Below are positions 1-5,094 of a stretch of DNA of 5,094 nucleotides, one piece after another. Numbering within the stretch: position 1 is the first letter of the stretch; the number at the start of each line of letters is the position of its first letter. The stretch comes from DHVE2 group archaeon (GTDB taxonomy: Archaea > Thermoplasmatota > Thermoplasmata > Thermoplasmatales > Aciduliprofundaceae), in the NCBI GenBank assembly GCA_015520975.1, contig WAOZ01000019.1, positions 1 to 5,094 of the forward strand, in the 5' to 3' direction. A program made the position numbers and the translations under genes. The notes below the pieces were generated by a model, which did not search any database, was not told where the DNA came from, and saw only the letters and a program-made list of their open reading frames with translations.

Positions 1-71
1 CTATCCATTCCGCTCTTTCCTATCTCTATGCTTTCGCTTCTATCTACAATTTTTTATTAGGTGGTGCTTAA
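1..71 (+). other. pyrimidine-rich stretch, possibly the 3' end of an upstream gene
   Basis: About four fifths of the first 57 bases are C or T on the plus strand. All three plus frames are open from the window edge. One ends at TAG 58-60 with a hydrophobic tail (LSIPLFPISMLSLLSTIFY); another ends at TAA 69-71 with a tail rich in A, L and Y ending in GGA. Either could be the C-terminus of a membrane protein transcribed toward the next gene. The T6 run at 51-56 could equally be a U-tract terminator for an upstream transcript. With so little sequence I cannot choose between these, and the stretch may be non-coding. Confidence 0.25.
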
Positions 72-90
72 CTTGACATCCTCACAAACA

Positions 91-110
91 TAAACCAAAA
101 AAATAAATAC
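91..110 (+). promoter_or_regulatory. archaeal BRE/TATA-like promoter of the zinc ribbon-HhH-TPR gene
   Basis: A purine-rich BRE-like segment (TAAACCAAAA, 91-100) runs into an A/T-only TATA-like box (AAATAAATA, 101-109). The box centre is about 27 bp before the GTG at 132, the usual archaeal distance from TATA box to transcription start, so the message probably begins at or next to the start codon. No convincing Shine-Dalgarno sequence lies before the GTG, which agrees with a leaderless transcript. This is read by eye; the start site is inferred. Confidence 0.55.
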
Positions 111-131
111 TCTTTAAGAGATATGTAATCG

Positions 132-2444
132 GTGAAGTGTCCCAAGTGCGGCACAGAATTCTTCGGTGAGCAATGTCCAAACTGCGGCTATAAGGTGAGT
201 GAATACGATAGAGCCATAAACACACTTATGATGCTAGCCGGGGTAGGGCGCAAACGCGCGGAGGAACTGTACCGTGCGGGATTCAAGGATATAGAGGATA
301 TAAGAAAAAGCTCTGAAGACGAGCTTGCCAAGGTGCGGGGCATTGGTAAAGAGCTCGCAAAAAAAATAAAGAAAGATGCGGAGAAAAAGGTCAGCATACG
401 ATTCTGCAGTGTGTGCGGTTCGCTGGTGCCTCAGGATGCAACTGTGTGCCCAAAATGTGGCGCGCCTCTTGAAGAGAGAGAGGAAAAACCGGAACCTGAA
501 GAGGAGCAGAAGGATGAGGAATTTGAAGAGGATGAGGGAAGGCTCCACATAGGTAAAGTTGGGATATGTCCCTCCTGCGGTGCTCTAGTTCCCAAGGGCT
601 CAACAATGTGCCCCGTATGCGGCGCGGACCTCAGCGATGTCAAATTAGAAGAGCCCAAGCCCATGGAAGATCCTATGGAAGTGCTGAAAAGAGTGTTCGG
701 CGTGGATTCCATTCCACAGGTCACGGAGGTAGAGGAGCAGAATGTGGATATAAGAGTGTGTACCAACTGCGGGGCGCTGGTGGTTAACAAAGAAGTATGC
801 CCGATATGCGGCAGCCCTGTACCGAAAGTCACGCTCAAACCTTATGAGGAAGAGGTGGATCTGAGCGAAACTCTATCCGTGTGTCCAAACTGCGGCGCGT
901 TCGTATCGCCGGATGCCACGCAGTGCCATATTTGCGGTGCAGCACTGGTGAAAGAAGAGCCCCAGGAAGAAGGTGTTAGCTTTGCGGACATTATGAACGC
1001 TCTTATGAGCGGTGCTCAGAAAGAGAGAACTCACATAGAAGAGTCCGTGAATACCGAGCCGCAGGTTCAAGAGATTCCACATCCGGAAATCATCGCACCC
1101 GAGGAATTCGCCGGCGAAGCGCCAGAACCTGCTGTAGAGGAAAGTGTTGGGAGCGAAGCAGAACCCGGGATATCTCTGGAGGATATGCTATCCGAAATGG
1201 AGCAGGAAATCGCATCGGAAATCACAGAGAGCGCTGAAATCAGCACCGCGCCAGAATCCACAGAAATCGGAGCATCCATATCTGCTGAAACAACCATATC
1301 CGCAGAACCGGAAGAATTGCTTGAAGTTGAAGAGCTTGAAGAACTAATTAAAGAGGTTGAGCCGGAGCTGGAGGCTGAGGCTTCTAAAATAGTGCAGGAA
1401 AAGCCTGAAAAGGTTCATGTCAAACCAGAAAAGGGCGTTGAAAGAAAGGTTCCCGTTTCACCGTCTGCCGTGAGAGCGGAGAAAGAGTATGCCATCAAAA
1501 AGAAAACGCGAGAAGAGAGAGCAAAGATTCCAATTCGGAAATCCCCGCTGGAAGGATTGAACAACCTTCTCTACGGGTTCGGAACGAGAGAGGATATAGT
1601 CTCGTTTTTACCGTTTTTCACGCTGTTCCTGTTTTACATATCCGGGGGCTTTGTGGGAAGCGATGGATACTCAATTTTAATGTCATCCGTCAGAGTGGTC
1701 ATGAGCATCATTCTCATTCCGCTTGTTATCGAGACTTATCTTCACATCAGAGTCGGAAAAGAGGAACTGCTGTTCGGCGCGGCATTGTCTTTATTTGCCG
1801 TTGCAGGATTCGTACCGTACGGGCTGTATGCTGCAGCGCTATCCATCCCGGTGTTTGCGGTCATAAAAAAGGAGTTCCACTGGATTCCACTGATAGTCTA
1901 TTCCAGCGTGTTTATCATTTACCCGCAGAATTCACTCATATCGTTGCTGCTGCTTCTGGGGGCGTTTGTCGGACATCTCAAGCACAGATACTACGAACTT
2001 AACATCCTCGCAGTGCCGGAAATCGGTGTATCTGCAGTAGATTCTGAAGAGTTATACGAGAAAGGGTTGCAGGCGTTCAGAGATAAAAAATACTACGAAG
2101 CTATATTTTTGCTCAATAGAGCGCTCAAGATAAAACCTGACGATGTCAGAATTCTGAACACTCTCGGGCTCGCATACGGAAGAATCGGCAACACGGAATC
2201 TGCGCTGGAGATGTTTAAAAAAGCGGTTGAAATAGATCCTGACTACATGTACGCATGGAACAATATGGGCAATGTGTATGCAAGAATGGAGCAATACGAT
2301 AAAGCTATCGAATGCTATCGAAAAGCATTGGCCATTGACCCGAATTACGAAGACGCGCTTTTGAATCTCGGATACATAATGATTCGCCAGGGGAATTATT
2401 CCGAAGCACTCAAGATGGCCACCAAACTCAAAAGTGTTGCTTAA
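132..2444 (+). CDS. membrane protein with zinc ribbons, helix-hairpin-helix and TPRs; function unknown
   Basis: 770 residues from a GTG start. A TAA two codons upstream closes the frame, and the first zinc-ribbon cysteine is residue 3, so this start is well supported. Domains in order: zinc ribbon 1 (C3, C6, C15, C18); tandem helix-hairpin-helix at about 32-84 with GVGRKRAEEL (37-46) and GIGKELAKKI (70-79), a fold that usually contacts the DNA backbone; zinc ribbons 2-5 (first cysteines C92, C146, C210, C251); an acidic, low-complexity linker (about 274-420); a basic stretch (about 425-470); six predicted membrane helices (about 489-507, 514-536, 545-561, 563-578, 583-598, 599-615); and TPRs (638-770). 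Lys/Arg-bearing loops (HIRVGKEE, KKEFH, KHR) alternate with uncharged or acidic ones, which by the positive-inside rule puts both termini in the cytoplasm. No catalytic motif is visible. It is likely a scaffold or anchor, possibly binding DNA or RNA. Zinc ribbons and TPRs alone would also fit a purely protein-binding role. The gene is monocistronic as far as seen. Confidence 0.93.
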   Translation: MKCPKCGTEFFGEQCPNCGYKVSEYDRAINTLMMLAGVGRKRAEELYRAGFKDIEDIRKSSEDELAKVRGIGKELAKKIKKDAEKKVSIRFCSVCGSLVPQDATVCPKCGAPLEEREEKPEPEEEQKDEEFEEDEGRLHIGKVGICPSCGALVPKGSTMCPVCGADLSDVKLEEPKPMEDPMEVLKRVFGVDSIPQVTEVEEQNVDIRVCTNCGALVVNKEVCPICGSPVPKVTLKPYEEEVDLSETLSVCPNCGAFVSPDATQCHICGAALVKEEPQEEGVSFADIMNALMSGAQKERTHIEESVNTEPQVQEIPHPEIIAPEEFAGEAPEPAVEESVGSEAEPGISLEDMLSEMEQEIASEITESAEISTAPESTEIGASISAETTISAEPEELLEVEELEELIKEVEPELEAEASKIVQEKPEKVHVKPEKGVERKVPVSPSAVRAEKEYAIKKKTREERAKIPIRKSPLEGLNNLLYGFGTREDIVSFLPFFTLFLFYISGGFVGSDGYSILMSSVRVVMSIILIPLVIETYLHIRVGKEELLFGAALSLFAVAGFVPYGLYAAALSIPVFAVIKKEFHWIPLIVYSSVFIIYPQNSLISLLLLLGAFVGHLKHRYYELNILAVPEIGVSAVDSEELYEKGLQAFRDKKYYEAIFLLNRALKIKPDDVRILNTLGLAYGRIGNTESALEMFKKAVEIDPDYMYAWNNMGNVYARMEQYDKAIECYRKALAIDPNYEDALLNLGYIMIRQGNYSEALKMATKLKSVA
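405..935 (+). repeat. four degenerate copies of a CxxC-x9/10-CxxC zinc ribbon within the gene
   Basis: Residues 92-109, 146-163, 210-226 and 251-268 follow one pattern: CxxCG, then a small or hydrophobic residue, then V near the loop start, then CxxCG followed by A or S. The loop between the CxxC pairs is ten residues in copies 2, 3 and 5 and nine in copy 4. Copies are separated by acidic spacers of unequal length, about 36, 46 and 24 residues. The zinc ribbon at residues 3-18 has an eight-residue loop and a different sequence (EFFGEQ), so it looks like a separate subtype. The similarity suggests internal duplication of the later four. Confidence 0.85.
2043..2441 (+). repeat. C-terminal TPR block (three full repeats and a fourth, partial one)
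   Basis: Repeats of 34 residues begin at about 638, 672 and 706, with a fourth at 740 that ends at the C-terminus. Each has the TPR signature: a W/L-x2-L/M-G-x2-Y-like first helix and an A/S-x4-Y/F-x-KA-like second helix, ending in I-x-P-D/N (KIKPDD, EIDPDY, AIDPNY). TPRs form a superhelical groove that binds peptides or partner proteins. The last copy lacks the closing P-x turn, as is common at the end of such arrays. The block follows the last membrane helix directly and should lie in the cytoplasm. Confidence 0.93.
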
Positions 2445-3898
2445 ATAATCTCCATCTCCCTCTCAAGTATTTTTGCATATTTTTCATCAATAGTTTTTGG
2501 ATTCAGCGATACCACCAGAATGGCGTTGCTCTCTGAAATCACATCAACCATATGCCTGAGAAACTGCACCACCGCCTCACCGGAGTTCTTGCTTATGAGG
2601 TAATCCACCCCGTCGAGAAAAATGACCGCTTTTTTATTGGCATATTCCTCCAGAATATAGTTCAAATTTTCAAGAATTGGACTCACCGTTGGCAGATCCG
2701 TTGTATGATCCGTGAGCCAGTAAACCTCGCCTTTTATACCGAAGAAATTTTTGAATTTCTCAGGATTCATACGCGTTATGCATACTATATCGTAGCCCCG
2801 ATAAGCGGCCTCTTTTATGTAATTTATAGAGCGATACGGTTTCTCCTCCTCAACGAGATACGAGAAACCGGGTTTGAGCGGCATTCTGCTATGGAGCATC
2901 TCTGCTGCGAGCGATATGTTAGGCTTTTCTCCAAGGATCCTCGAAAATGCCATTATTTTTTTAACTATGGCTATCAATTTTCCCGTGTTCTTCACATTTT
3001 TGGCAAGATATTCTATTATCTCATCGTTGATATCGGCCTGCATCTCCTCTTTTTTTATCTTTAAGATCTTTATACGCGAATTTTCGTCCGGCAACGCTAT
3101 TTCTATCGTCACACCCGCTTCAAGCTTGTTTTTGAGCGAAGGCTCCATGGTGTAGTGCGATACATTGAAATTGGAAGCCAGAACCAGCTGTTTTCCTTCC
3201 CGTGTAAAATTATCGAGTATGAGATTGAGCATGTTGTGCATATCTTCGTTTTCAAAAAGAACATGCGCATCGTCAAGGAGCAGCATGTTCACATCAAAAT
3301 CCACGCGTTTGCCGATTAACACTTCTTCCGCATTCACATACTGAACCCTTCCACGCTTTGAGAATTCGTTGCCTATGGCGTTTAAAAGATGTGTTTTCCC
3401 GGTCCCCGATTCACCCACGAATATCAGCGGGTTTATGCTTCCAGGCTCTTCAATTATTTTCTTCGCTGCACGGTACGCAAGCTCGTTGCCGTCATATACC
3501 ACAAAATTATCGAATCTCATATTCTCGTTTATTCCGCTTTCAACCGTGATTTCTTTCACGCCCGTGAGCATATCGAAGATTTCCTCCTCTCTGCTGACAG
3601 CCTCGCGTCTTTTGCGGGCCAGTGTTTCGATCTTATCGCGCATGGTTTCAAATACCAGCGGATTGCGCAGTGCAATTCTGATACTCTCCGCCTCCGGACC
3701 AGAATAATCCTCAAAAAGCTCCCTCAACCGCTCCATTTCGGGTATGAGTTTTTTAAATTTTTTATACAACTCTACAAATTTTTTCGCATCCTTCTGCTTA
3801 AGAGCATTTACAATGGGGGAAATATCAAATTCTCTACGATTCCACTCAATTATATCCTTTTTTATCTCGTTCACTATCTTTTTCTTATCAGAATCCAC
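2441..3898 (-). CDS. DnaA/Hda-like AAA+ ATPase fused to a DUF835 domain
   Basis: 485 residues from GTG at 3898; a stop upstream leaves no other in-frame start. Residues 1-115 are a charged helical region. Residues about 129-340 are a AAA+ ATPase close to DnaA: FDNFVV at 129-134 (the DnaA domain III entry), Walker A GESGTGKT (162-169) followed by HLLNAIGN, Walker B LLLDD (206-210), and sensor 1 region LVLASN (238-243). By eye, LKNKLEAG (255-262) aligns with DnaA box VII (LKSRFGWG), so Lys258 replaces the arginine finger. I also see no sensor-2 arginine, and the segment between YVNAEEV and Walker B is too short for DnaA's initiator-specific helices, as in Hda. DUF835 (about 342-483, starting PGFSYLVEEE, with the core VIFLDGVDYLI) takes the place of DnaA domain IV, so no DnaA-box-binding helix-turn-helix is present. 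ATP binding and perhaps hydrolysis are likely; a replication-initiator role is doubtful because archaea use Orc1/Cdc6. An ATP-dependent regulator or assembly factor is the safer reading. Its last four bases overlap the convergent neighbour. Confidence 0.93.
   Translation of the reverse strand: MDSDKKKIVNEIKKDIIEWNRREFDISPIVNALKQKDAKKFVELYKKFKKLIPEMERLRELFEDYSGPEAESIRIALRNPLVFETMRDKIETLARKRREAVSREEEIFDMLTGVKEITVESGINENMRFDNFVVYDGNELAYRAAKKIIEEPGSINPLIFVGESGTGKTHLLNAIGNEFSKRGRVQYVNAEEVLIGKRVDFDVNMLLLDDAHVLFENEDMHNMLNLILDNFTREGKQLVLASNFNVSHYTMEPSLKNKLEAGVTIEIALPDENSRIKILKIKKEEMQADINDEIIEYLAKNVKNTGKLIAIVKKIMAFSRILGEKPNISLAAEMLHSRMPLKPGFSYLVEEEKPYRSINYIKEAAYRGYDIVCITRMNPEKFKNFFGIKGEVYWLTDHTTDLPTVSPILENLNYILEEYANKKAVIFLDGVDYLISKNSGEAVVQFLRHMVDVISESNAILVVSLNPKTIDEKYAKILEREMEII
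2470..2498 (+). terminator. possible U-tract terminator of the zinc ribbon-HhH-TPR gene
   Basis: Three T5 runs at 2470-2474, 2480-2484 and 2494-2498 lie 26-54 bases past the stop at 2444, with no clear hairpin. Archaeal RNA polymerase terminates on short T-rich runs like these. Because the neighbouring gene is convergent and overlaps, these runs lie inside its coding sequence, so they may simply be Lys/Asn/Ile codons on the other strand. Confidence 0.35.
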
Positions 3899-3903
3899 AG
3901 AAA

Positions 3904-3924
3904 AATAATGGTGATACCATTATT
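3904..3924 (-). promoter_or_regulatory. perfect 9-bp inverted repeat: candidate operator or pheS terminator
   Basis: On the minus strand the arms are AATAATGGT and ACCATTATT around a 3-base ATC spacer, with no mismatch. The repeat overlaps the edge of the TATA-like box and ends five bases before the GTG of the DnaA-like gene. That is where a dimeric archaeal repressor would block polymerase recruitment. The second arm runs into a T5 stretch (minus strand, 3905-3901), so the RNA would form an AT-rich hairpin followed by uridines, which could also end the pheS transcript. The symmetry is seen; both functions are inferred. Confidence 0.55.
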
Positions 3925-3936
3925 AATATTTTCCCT
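3921..3936 (-). promoter_or_regulatory. BRE/TATA-like promoter of the DnaA-like gene
   Basis: Read on the minus strand, a purine-only BRE-like element (AGGGAAAA, 3936-3929) is followed directly by a TATA-like box (TATTAATA, 3928-3921). The box centre is 26-27 bp from the GTG at 3898, the same spacing as in the other promoter of this window, and there is no Shine-Dalgarno sequence. The transcript is probably leaderless. The BRE overlaps the pheS stop codon, so the gene appears to have its own promoter even though it follows pheS closely. Confidence 0.55.
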
Positions 3937-5094
3937 AAAGCAACGGTGCGTTGCGGAGCCATTCAATATCACTTATATAGAGGTCCCTAATATCCTTCAA
4001 TTCGTAGATTATCATAGCCAGCCGCTCCAGTCCCAAACCCCACGCAAGCACAGGATGTTTTATACCCAGAGGTTCTGTAACCTCGGGTCTGAATATACCC
4101 GCACCGCCGAGTTCGAGCCATTTTCCGTTGTAATACACCTCGATTTCCAGACTGGGCTCAGTGTACGGGAAATAGGAAGGTCTGAATCGAATCTCGCTGA
4201 ATCCCATACGCGAATAGAACTCTTTGAGTATCCCCAGCAGCATCCGGAAATTCGCATCTTCTTCCATTAGTATTCCTTCTATCTGCGTGAATTCGGGCAG
4301 ATGCGTGGAGTCCATATTCTCGCGTCTGAACACTCGGCCGATAGAAAACATGCGCACGGGAGGTTCACGGTGCTCGTAGAGATACCTTATTGAATTGACA
4401 GTCGTGTGGGTACGAAGCAGTGCCTTTTCCGCTTTTTCCCTGCTCCATTGATATCTCCAGCCCCGGGATATGCCACCGCCGGTTTCATGCATATCCTTCA
4501 CTTTCGCTGCATAGTCTTCGTCTTCGATTGGTATCCTAGAAGGTTTTTTAAGATAAAATGTATCCTGCATCTCACGCGCGGGATGATCCTGCGGTATGAA
4601 AAGCGCATCCATATCCCAGAACGCGCTCTGAATGTATTCACCTTCCACCTCCTCAAAACCCATCATCAGAAAAATCTGCCGTATTTTGCGAATGATCTGT
4701 GTCAAAGGATGAAGTTTACCGCCGTAAATTTTGGGAGCGAACAGCGATACATCGTATTTTTTGAGTTCGTAATCTCTCCATTTTCCAGTCTGTATTAGTT
4801 CGGGAGTGAGCTGGGTTATCTCCTCTTTTATTTCAAGAGGCTGTGAGGCTATTTTTTTACCAAGTTCCGTCAGCGATACAAATCTTTTGATGCGCTCGCG
4901 CTTTTTTAAAAGTCCTTTCCTTTTCTGGAAATCTTTCAGTATATCTTCGGGAATCTCATCCTCTCTGAGGCACCTCTTTCTCAGTTCTTTCAAAACATTT
5001 TCCTTCCTTTTTATCTCATTTTCAACATCCACAAATACTATCTTCCCGTTCTTTATGGGTACGCCCATCTTTTTCAAATGCCCCACACCAGCAC
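3935..5094 (-). CDS. pheS: phenylalanyl-tRNA synthetase alpha subunit (5' end beyond the window)
   Basis: The enzyme charges tRNA-Phe with phenylalanine using ATP; the alpha chain carries the active site and works as an alpha2-beta2 tetramer with PheT, which is not in this window. The frame stays open through the window edge (residues A, G, then V at the GTG 5086), so that GTG is probably internal. Archaeal PheS is near 500 residues and 385 are visible, so roughly 100 residues of the N-terminal winged-helix region are missing. Numbering from GTG 5086: class II motif 1 around HPLTQIIRKIRQIF (126-139); the phenylalanine-pocket region FIPQDHPAREMQDTFY (163-178); RTHTT (225-229); motif 2 FRRE (253-256); FPYTEPS (306-312); GGAGIFRPEV (327-336); and motif 3 GLGLER (350-355). 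All key motifs are intact and no frameshift is seen. The stop TAG is 36 bases before the DnaA-like gene on the same strand. Confidence 0.98.
   Translation of the reverse strand, partial: AGVGHLKKMGVPIKNGKIVFVDVENEIKRKENVLKELRKRCLREDEIPEDILKDFQKRKGLLKKRERIKRFVSLTELGKKIASQPLEIKEEITQLTPELIQTGKWRDYELKKYDVSLFAPKIYGGKLHPLTQIIRKIRQIFLMMGFEEVEGEYIQSAFWDMDALFIPQDHPAREMQDTFYLKKPSRIPIEDEDYAAKVKDMHETGGGISRGWRYQWSREKAEKALLRTHTTVNSIRYLYEHREPPVRMFSIGRVFRRENMDSTHLPEFTQIEGILMEEDANFRMLLGILKEFYSRMGFSEIRFRPSYFPYTEPSLEIEVYYNGKWLELGGAGIFRPEVTEPLGIKHPVLAWGLGLERLAMIIYELKDIRDLYISDIEWLRNAPLL

Noticed and set aside
73..108. Bacterial sigma70-like promoter (TTGACA at 73-78)
   Set aside because: No TATAAT-like box lies 16-18 bp downstream; the A/T-rich box is too far away and fits an archaeal TATA box at the proper distance from the GTG.
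431..838. Minus-strand open frame opposite the zinc ribbons
   Set aside because: Its Ser/Thr/Gly/His-rich sequence with repeated PHxGH is the mirror of the CxxCG repeats on the plus strand.
2552..3064. Plus-strand open frame opposite the DUF835/AAA+ region
   Set aside because: It is antisense to a clearly conserved domain and shows no recognisable protein motif.
3389..4270. Long plus-strand open frame opposite the DnaA-like gene and pheS
   Set aside because: It is antisense to two well-supported genes and spans their intergenic gap. Its translation is rich in F, Y, H and R with no domain pattern.
4406..4798. Plus-strand open frame opposite pheS
   Set aside because: pheS motifs on the other strand are intact through this stretch, so the frame is a shadow.
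5084..5086. GTG at 5086 as the true start of pheS
   Set aside because: The frame stays open to the window edge with a plausible continuation (A-G-V-G-H-L-K-K), and archaeal PheS needs roughly 100 more N-terminal residues.
1..5094. Replication origin near the DnaA-like gene
   Set aside because: Only scattered, imperfect resemblances to the DnaA box TTATCCACA are seen, with no cluster, no AT-rich unwinding region in a gene-free gap and no archaeal ORB-like repeats.

Overview
The window looks archaeal, most likely Euryarchaeota and possibly Thermoplasmatota; this placement is inference. It rests on an archaeal/eukaryal-type phenylalanyl-tRNA synthetase alpha chain, a DUF835 domain (a family I know from euryarchaea), a protein that joins zinc ribbons, a helix-hairpin-helix (HhH) region, membrane helices and TPRs, and two genes whose GTG starts lie about 27 bp from BRE/TATA-like elements with no Shine-Dalgarno sequence. 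That spacing is what leaderless archaeal genes show.

Layout. Positions 1-131 hold a pyrimidine-rich stretch, perhaps the tail of an upstream gene, followed by a promoter. A 770-residue plus-strand gene (132-2444) encodes a multidomain membrane protein: N-terminal zinc ribbon, tandem HhH, four more zinc ribbons, a long acidic linker, six predicted membrane helices and a C-terminal TPR block. It meets a convergent gene tail to tail; the two TAA stops share the palindrome TTAA at 2441-2444. The convergent gene (minus strand, 2441-3898) encodes a 485-residue protein with a helical N-terminal region, a AAA+ domain clearly related to bacterial DnaA/Hda, and a C-terminal DUF835 domain where DnaA would have its DNA-binding domain. 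Upstream of it on the same strand is pheS (3935 to the window edge), whose first part lies outside the window.

The 36-bp gap between pheS and the DnaA-like gene holds a BRE/TATA-like promoter and a perfect 9-bp inverted repeat. The repeat sits between the TATA box and the GTG start and is followed by a T run. It could be an operator for the DnaA-like gene, a terminator for pheS, or both.

How the genes may work together. pheS is housekeeping. The other two are the unusual part: a DnaA/Hda-like ATPase that keeps its Walker motifs but appears to have lost the arginine finger, the sensor-2 arginine and the DnaA-box-binding domain, next to a membrane protein whose cytoplasmic side carries possible DNA-binding (HhH) and protein-binding (zinc ribbon, TPR) modules. 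A shared role, such as membrane-associated control of DNA or of a protein assembly, is only a hypothesis: the genes are convergent and not an operon. I see no RNA gene, CRISPR array, mobile element or origin-like repeat cluster. No gene-free stretch exceeds 300 bases.
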